This document shows, one piece after another, positions 56,918 through 64,000 of a stretch of 64,000 bases of DNA; position 1 is the first letter of the stretch, and each line of letters begins with the position of its first letter. Below the pieces are notes generated by a model. That model saw only the letters and a program-made list of their open reading frames with translations, was not told the origin of the DNA and ran no database searches. Source of the DNA: Bryoerythrophyllum caledonicum (lineage: Eukaryota; Streptophyta; Bryopsida; Pottiales; Pottiaceae); the NCBI GenBank assembly GCA_963971425.1, contig OZ020524.1:15751845-15815844 (forward strand), in the 5' to 3' direction. The translations under genes were made by a program, and so were the position numbers.

Positions 56918-57960
56918 ACTGGAGCCAACTTCACTCGCTCCGCGAAATTTTCTTCTATTTATGAGAATTGTACTTTGGTTGCTACTGATAATGCCTGGTG
57001 TTTTCGTCAGTTTTTTCCTTTTTACAACCATGCTAAAGAAATTAGCACCTCACTTGCACAAAACTTAATGACGAAGACATCCTAATCTTTGCACTCATAG
57101 AAGGTCTCAATCGTAACAACATCACTATGGGTGACAAAGTAGGATATACATGGGATTTAGTAGAATATTTAAGGGCATGATGTATTTCATTTCTATGTAT
57201 AATAACCATATTCTATTTCTCCAGTACAATCTGGCATCCGTTAATTACTTGGAAAAAGTAATTTCCCAACATTTCTATCACTGGATGAGATTTTTCTGTG
57301 GTTCCTGCTGTTTGCTTCATATGGTAATACAGAAATATTTCTAGTCACCACTCCATATATGTCATAAGAAAGGAACTGAATCTGTACAATCCGGTCATCT
57401 CCCCAAACTCTTCAAATTACAACCTGGAGGACCCCTACACTGCCGCTCTTGAGGAGGGGCCGTATTATAGATGGTACACGTAACTAACTAACCTGGGTTG
57501 TCCACAGCGACAAACGCATCTGTCCCCAGTTTTTGCCCCACTTGTTCTTAGAATAATCCATAAAAGTAATGATTATTCTTTGAATATGCTTGAAATTAAA
57601 ATTGCTTAATATGCACAAGAATTTAGAGTCCTGATAGTCACAGGACTCATTGGACGGACAAAGGACGATTGCATGTCCGTCACGATGACGAGCGCCGCGC
57701 TAATTACCTCATCAACCGAAGTTGAATAGCCGTCTTCTGAATTATGAGATGGCTCAATTGAATGCTTGAAAGAGCGTCCTGCTGAGGTGAAAACTTGACG
57801 TCTACTACGCTTTAACTCACAAGCAACTTACATTTACCATTGATTAGCCACTATTCAGCCAAGCCGCCAGTCTCAATGATGATCAAGCGGAAGTGGCGGT
57901 TGGTGGCGTATCCAGCATTCAATGGTCCAGTTCTGTGTTGGTTTCAACTTTCTACGCACC
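56918..57960. other. Spacer between the two IRG-like genes
   Basis: No gene is supported. The part 57200-57540 matches 38040-38350 on the far side of Copia-A. The remainder is AT-rich. Confidence 0.5.
57200..57540 (+). repeat. Segment homologous to 38040-38350
   Basis: 3' flank of IRG-like gene 1; conserved phrases are listed under the partner entry. Same orientation. Confidence 0.65.
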
Positions 57961-58623
57961 ACGACTCTGTTCTGCATGCCTGGACGTGCAGGTGCATGAG
58001 TTACTCTTGGATTTCCAAAGGACTGACAACGAAGCGCCGCAATCGGCTCGTTAATATGTGAGGCTAGTACCTGGCAGTCGGACAGTCTAGGAGGTGCTAA
58101 CCATGACCACCGGTTAGTTGTATGCGTTTCATGTTCACGATTCGTGAGAGGCTGTTCACCTCCAGAGCATTGATCATCCACTGGCACCTTCAGTTGCAGG
58201 CACCAGCCCGGTTTGCCAACCTTGCCGTGGCTCTTGTTACCACTGGGTGGGTCTTCCATCTTCACTTCGAGGTGCAAGCTTTCACGTTGTGACGGTAATT
58301 TCGAATACATCTGATCGATGTCATCGTCTTTAGTTCTGATGTAGCGCATGCGTTAAATTGTGTGTTATCCATGATCAGATCATGTTCTGTGTGTACCAAT
58401 AACAGTGCCTATTTAACATGTGCCGTCGATCACAGTAAGAGTCCTCTCGCAAATTGACCTCTCTATTCTAGCAAAGTCTGCAGGTAACTGTGGCTATTTT
58501 ATGTATATGAATTTCGGTTCTGATTTCTGTTGTAACTTACATGTCTACGACCCTGCTGTCTCACCACCATTTTTTGGTTTGAGTCTCCTCAGATAGCACG
58601 ACGTTCGGTTAGCAGGAGCAGCG

Positions 58624-59926
58624 ATGGGTAATTCTCATTCGGACCTGGTGGAGGTAGGCAAAACGCTAGATGTCACATAAGTCCAGTTCTTGTGCTCATC
58701 GACCTGTTTAGTCGGAAGCTCGAAGATCTAACGATACGTTGCGGCAGATAGCAGCCAGGTGCAACGATCATTTGCATCCTGAGCAGCAGCGTCACCGAGA
58801 CGAGATACAAGCTAGAGATGTGGAGCATAACCGCGTGGCGGACGAGTGTGCACGCATGGCGGACGAGCGTGCACGCGAGGCGCGGGAGCGGGAGCTGGAG
58901 GATGCTCTCATAAAACTAAAAAAAAACTCGAAGGAACAGGAGCGTCTCCTCAAAGAGATACATGCTAGAGATGAAAAGCGTGCACGTGAGGCACTGGCGC
59001 GGGAGGATGCCTCCAGAAAAGCAGAAGCCGCAGCGAGAAGTCGCGAAGAGGCTGCGCTTGTCAAGGCCCACGAAGCTAGCACCGCTCTCCTGAACGGTAT
59101 TCGGCCCGTCGTGATGCCTACCACGTCGCAAGTCCAGGCCGCCAAGGAACGGATGCAGTACGACCCGAAGAAGCTGCACTTCGGCGTCTGCGGAACTTCC
59201 GGTAGCGGGAAGTCGTCGCTCATAAATGCGTTCCGTGGTCTGAAGCGAGGGTCAGACCTCGCTGCCGCGGTTGGCGTCACCGAGACCACGTCGGAAGTCA
59301 CACGCTACCCAGACTCGCGCAGCGAGGTTCCGTATGCTCGCTTCGTGTGGTACGACATCCCTGGCGTGGGAACGACTGCTGTGCCTGACTGGCAGTACTT
59401 CAATGACCAAGGCCTGTTCGTGCTGGACTTCATCGTCATGGTCTACGATGTGCGCTTCACCCGGATCGACGTGGGGATCATCGAGAACTGTCACCGGTTC
59501 AACATACCGGTCTTCATAGTACGCAGCAAGGCTGATCAGCACATCGACAACATGATTATGGAGGAGAACGTTGAGCGCGCCACCGGAGCTGCGTACGAGA
59601 AGGTTTACGACGAGATGAAGACGAAGTACTTGAAGGCTGTTAGATCTGACTTCCGTAAGCACATGGAAGCTATGGCGGAGAGCCCAGGAGTAGACGCGTG
59701 CGATCGTGATATAGTATTGAGCGAGCGCGTCTACATCGTGTCGTGTGCGAATGTTCGAAAGTTGTCGGAGTCTGGAGCCAAAAAAGGGCGAGGAAGGAAG
59801 ATGTTCGATGAAGTGCTGTTGCTGGAGGATTTGGTGAGGGCGGCTGCGAGGAGGCCCTACTCGAAGCCTGAGGAGAAGGGCATGTTCAAAATAGGAGAGA
59901 AGGCGATGTGTGCGAGATTAAACTGA
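58624..59926 (+). CDS. IRG/p47 (IIGP)-like GTPase, copy 2
   Basis: A continuous frame 58739-59926 encodes a G domain nearly identical to copy 1: GTSGSGKSS, DIPGVGTT and RSKAD. It has a longer charged coiled coil (ARMADERAREARERELED and onward). The homologous start ATG at 58624 (MGNSHSDLVE) runs into TAA after 19 codons. If 58654-58747 is a GT-AG intron (GAG|GTAGGC to GGCAG|ATAGC) the myristoyl start joins the body in frame; copy 1 has no such intron. Otherwise translation would start at an internal Met and lose the lipid anchor. The C-terminus stops early (MCARLN), losing the last 28 or so residues found in copy 1. Confidence 0.75.
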
Positions 59927-60621
59927 GCCTTGCGGTTGGGATCAGGGTTCAAGACTGCTCATTCCCAGGCTTCGATTAGTAATGGAGAAACTATGGACAG
60001 CCAAGCTGTGTGAAATGGAACATAGATCCCTTCGCTCCTTAACACTCTCTTTTGATCACTCTTTTATTTTGGTTGCTACTGATATTGAAGGTGGATGTTT
60101 TCGTCAGTGCTACCTTGTTTGCAAGCATGCTAAAGAAATGTTCACCAGACGGCGATGTCGAAAATATACAGATCACAACATTATCGTTCCTGTCTATTCA
60201 GGATTTCAGAACTGAACTGAAGAGGGAAAGATAGACTGTTTTCGTGAAATGAGGATTTTTGGAATCCTAGAAGTGCAATTTTTCATCTCGAAAGATGACA
60301 ATTTCCAAACTCATCGTGATTGATAGGAAGAGAACCTTTCTAGAGTGAGTATTTGGAAGTCATCGCTACAATGCTAGTCTAGTTTGGATTCGACCTCTCA
60401 GTCCATATGTGAAGTTGTGCAGTCCGATGACTACCGCGTTCACAACGCTTAAGAAAAGAAAGTGTGTCAAACTCCTCATGTTTGAAGCGTTTACTCGACA
60501 GAGAGCTGCACACCGAGCGTAAGAATAAATTTCAGATAGGCACGCAGCGTCATAAACTTTCCGCTTCTATCGTTTTCCTCCGCTGGCAGGACGTCAGGAA
60601 TGCCAAAGTGTCATGTGAGTA
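59927..60621. other. Spacer between IRG-like copy 2 and CesA 3' end
   Basis: The first 90 bases match the former C-terminal coding sequence of copy 1 (GCCTTGCGGTTGG, CTTCGATTAGTA, CAGCCAAGCTGTGTGAA), now untranslated. The remainder holds the converging 3' flanks of the + strand GTPase and the - strand CesA. Confidence 0.6.
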
Positions 60622-63600
60622 TCAACAGTTAATCCCACATTGTTGAAGATTAGGTCCACTCACTTTGGCCAAGAAGGGGTCGATACGGACCCAGAGGAGG
60701 GAGAAGATAGAGGCCAACAGAATCGACCACACTATCACTATTGTCGGCATGCGGTTCTGTCTTCCCATCAAACCTTTGAGGAAGGGATACAAGTGGACAA
60801 TCACCCAGAATGCAAAGAAGAGCTTGCCAAAGAGAGGGCCCCACGATTGGTACCCATTGTTGATTGCGTCTGATATTCCAGCAACTACGCCTACGAGGTT
60901 GATGATGAGAAGCGTTGTGGGAGGGATCAGCAAGGACGTCCACTTGAAGACGTACAGCTCCCCGAAGTTCTCATCTTCAGAAGATTTGGCTGTGACGGTG
61001 AAGTTGGTGTCAATACCGGCAAAGACCTTCAAGAGACCTTGGAAGACGGCAAACAAGTGCGCAGATACGCCTCCAATCACCCAAAACTGCTCATTTCTCC
61101 ACCACTCGTCTATACCCACTCCTGACCACCTCATTTCAAGGATACCCGTAGCAAAAATGGAGATAAATAGAGAAATGAACCATAAACTTGCGAGGTTGCT
61201 TATCTGCAGAGTATCAACAAAGTTTCGGGTTAGGAGAGGGCATGAGTACAGAAATTCTTTTCTCGATACCACGACAGGCTAACTTGAGAGGAGAAGAGAA
61301 CTGTTTGACACACAACAGGCAACAGTACATATGAGTAGGTGATATTCTTTATGCAGTCTGTCAAACTTCTCATTGAGGAAGATACATACCGTAGGGATGA
61401 TGAATTTGCCGGTCAGCAAGCACACTGCTGGAAGAACACAGTAAGCGAGGAGTGGCAAGGAGGTGAGCGGGTAGACAGTGGTGTTGATGTATGCGAGCCT
61501 TTCCAGGCATTTCAATCCGCCGCCCTTTCCACCACCATATCCATACCATATAGGGCAATGTCGACTGAGACATATCTCCACAGACCCAAGAGCCCAACGT
61601 AATACTTGATTGAGACGGTCAGAAAGATTAATAGGAGCAGATCCCTTAAATGCAGGTCGTGCGGGCATGCAATATATAGATCGCCATCCACGACAATGCA
61701 TTTTGAAGCCTGTAAGAATATCCTCTGTAACTGATCCGTAGATCCATCCAATCTGGAACAGAATTTGAACAAGAGGCTCCATCAGTCAAAGCGCAACCTC
61801 ACTACTTGAAAGAAATAATCCAAGAAAGAAATAATGCAAGAAAGATCACGAGTTTAACCTCCTTTCCCCATTCTGTTTTGTCTTCATATCCACAACTGAT
61901 CACATGAATGGCTTCCTTCAGTAGCGACCCGGGATTTGCAGCATGAGACACCCCTCCATTTTCAAGTAGCGTAGAGGCAACGAATATAGGAGACTGGCCA
62001 AATCTTTTCTCAAAGTTCTTCATAGACATTAGTGATGACTTCTCTTCCTCTGCTCCTACAGATACGTGAAGAATTTAGATCATTCTCGAACTTGTCTCAA
62101 GTTCAATGAATAGAGATGAGCATCCGGGAGTGCTTGCCATAGAACTAACATCTAGATAAAGAAACTAACATTTGATGTTAACAGAAAGTTCTGAATCATA
62201 CCCTCAATTTCTTCTTCAATGTCTTCAAGACTGAAGATAGGTGTTGCAGAGCCGTTTTTTAAGGGAGATTGCTTCAATTTTCCACCTCTTTTACGATTTG
62301 CCTGCTTGTGTCCAGTCTTCCGAGGTCCGCAGCACCATGAACTGCTGTGCCCCTTCTTTGAACTGATATCCTTAGGAGGAGGGTCGTAGCCATAAAGAGC
62401 TTGTCTTTTGAACACACAACCAGTACCCACATACACAGGACCCTGAATACCATCGAGTCCTTTCAAGTTGATCTGCAGTGCGGAAATCACAAGTTCGATA
62501 TCTTAGAAAGAAGATGTGAAATCTGCTCAATTGAAATATCAAAGTAACAGAAAGGTGAATGTGACGCATGGTAATTAAGCTATCCTTCATGCCATCATAT
62601 AGAGCCTCCAATGTACAAATATCTTTCGAATTACTTACGTCAAAGAAGACCGTGTTGTGATTGGCGTATCGATCATTCCTGTCGATACCATCAAATCGCT
62701 GTGGAAACTGGACATAGCAAACTCTCTTGCCGACATTTGGATCCATCAAGAAACACATTGCCTCTCGAAGAGCCTTGCTGTTATTGATGTAATGGTCGCA
62801 ATCCAAGTTGAGGAAAAAGGGAGCATTTGTGAGGACTGCAGACACCCGAACTAATGCATTCATGGCGCCAGCTTTCTTGTGGTGATTGAAACCCGGGCGT
62901 TTCTCCCTTGATACATAAACAAGACGAGGTAACTCATTTCCTTCTGTATCGAGTCCGCCGCTGTGTCCCAAGAACACCTGATGAAAAACAGAATAGAGAA
63001 CAATTGAAATATACGCAATGCAGCAAACCACTTAACCACTTAATTAGCATAGAGAGGGATTTCCAAAGGAAGTTCTTAGAAGGAAGAAAGAAAAAACATA
63101 TGGGCGGCACAGAGAATTTTATCAGAAAATGAACTCGAGAACTTCAATGAACGACTCCAAACCTATGAACTCACCTGAATCATCCCAGGGTGGTCTCTTG
63201 TGTTATTTCCAGGCCAAGGTGTTCCATCTTGCATCGTCCACCCTTCCTCTGGAACTTTATGGGCTTTCGCTACAAGGGCATTCACCCGCACTTTAAACTC
63301 CTCGTACTCTCTCTGCAAAATCGACTCATTTTATCAAGGGAAGTTAAGGCCAAAAATTCAAGAAGTTTGATTCAATTTATAAAAGATCTACTTCAGGCAC
63401 ACTGAAGGAATGTACGAACACAAGGGACGCCAGAGATAAACGTAAATTCCAACCTTCATAGCCCTTCGCTCTTTGACAAATGTCGGTTGAACTTTATCCC
63501 TCAGGTAATCAATCTTCAGAGCGAAGTAAACTTCGGGGGCCCGAGGTTCAATGCTAAACTTCTTACAAAAAGGAACCCACTTTCGAGCAAATTCTGATGT

Positions 63601-63799
63601 TTCAGATAGAACCTCGAAACTCAGCATTGCTGCACCATCGTCAGACAAATAGCAGGAGACCTTATCCACTGGATAGTCAACAGAAAGGATCGATAGGATA
63701 GTATTGGCTGTCACCAGCGGCGGTTCCTTGGTAGGATCCACAGTACTCACGAATATATCAACATGAGCCAGCTGAGATGGTTCGCCTTCTTTTTCATAC
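60622..63799 (-). CDS. Cellulose synthase catalytic subunit (CesA), C-terminal 744 residues
   Basis: Seven exons in the window, all GT-AG and in phase: 63454-63799, 63175-63312, 62639-62977, 62202-62472, 61859-62055, 61390-61752, 60622-61203. The first begins in a split codon ([12 protein letters not shown]), so N-terminal exons (RING finger, first two membrane helices) lie beyond the window. Glycosyltransferase-2 motifs are intact: [32 protein letters not shown] and [10 protein letters not shown] class-specific region ([21 protein letters not shown]) and C-terminal membrane helices follow; the end [17 protein letters not shown] is diagnostic of CesA rather than Csl. It works in plasma-membrane rosettes, polymerising UDP-glucose into cellulose. 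It appears functional. Confidence 0.96.
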
Positions 63800-64000
63800 C
63801 TACGGTATTCAATAAGTAAGACATGGTTGAGTGATATCTTCTCGTAATGTAGAAAACAGGTCAACCTTTGCAACATGAGAAACTAAGAATTTTAATCAAT
63901 GGCAAGATCTCCTGGATGCAGGAGTCTTCCTCGTATTCAAAGCTGTTTATAAGTCTTGTTCAAGCTAGCTAATACATTCTTAACCACAAAATCAAGAACA
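63800..64000. other. CesA intron, window end
   Basis: Upstream (- strand) of the AG acceptor at 63800-63801. No further CesA exon was recognised before the window ends. Confidence 0.6.

Overview
The window is nuclear DNA from a land plant. The evidence is a plant-type cellulose synthase, a malectin-like LRR receptor kinase, a plant INO80-complex subunit, a 2-oxoglutarate dioxygenase, Ty1/copia elements primed by initiator tRNA-Met, and a nuclear copy of a mitochondrial rps12 gene. Introns are mostly 80-350 bp. A non-seed plant of bryophyte grade fits the compact introns, the moss- or liverwort-like rps12 and the mix of transposons, but that placement is inference; the sequence names no species.

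Host genes lie at the edges and in a few islands. From the left: the 3' part of an INO80 subunit B (IES2/PAPA-1 with HIT zinc finger) gene on + (231-1769); a complete 15-exon LRR receptor kinase on - (4588-10052, 948 aa); a short bL17-like remnant at 10.5-10.75 kb; a broken ankyrin/AAA ATPase remnant on - (about 34.95-35.57 kb); a complete 3-exon 2OG-Fe(II) dioxygenase on + (36231-37550, 316 aa, apparently with one GC-AG intron); a tandem pair of IRG/p47-like GTPase genes on + (55673-56917 and about 58624-59926); and the catalytic C-terminal 744 residues of a CesA on - (60622-63799), whose 5' end runs off the window.

Between them lie layers of mobile DNA. 3.4-34 kb holds foldback MITEs, a 2.46-kb TAA-flanked PIF/Harbinger-like element, decayed Tigger-like and MULE/SWIM-like transposase genes, a non-LTR retrotransposon whose + strand is almost only A, C and T and which carries 2A-like motifs, a NUMT with rps12, and an unidentified broken ORF.

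38.4-54.9 kb is one nested structure. An old copia element (Copia-A, - strand) has been split by a 5.4-kb piggyBac element (exact TTAA duplication, inside the RT), by a complete second copia (Copia-B, inside gag), by a foldback MITE and by an 86-bp poly(A) retroposon with a 25-bp target duplication. Copia-A itself sits beside the IRG-like tandem array. Flank similarity (38.04-38.35 kb against 57.20-57.54 kb) suggests the array once reached further left.

The items most worth follow-up are the plant IRG-like GTPase pair, the piggyBac element with an extra GC-rich Arg/Gly coding region upstream of its transposase, the A+C-biased 2A-bearing LINE, and the host OSB-like gene fragment carried inside Copia-B.
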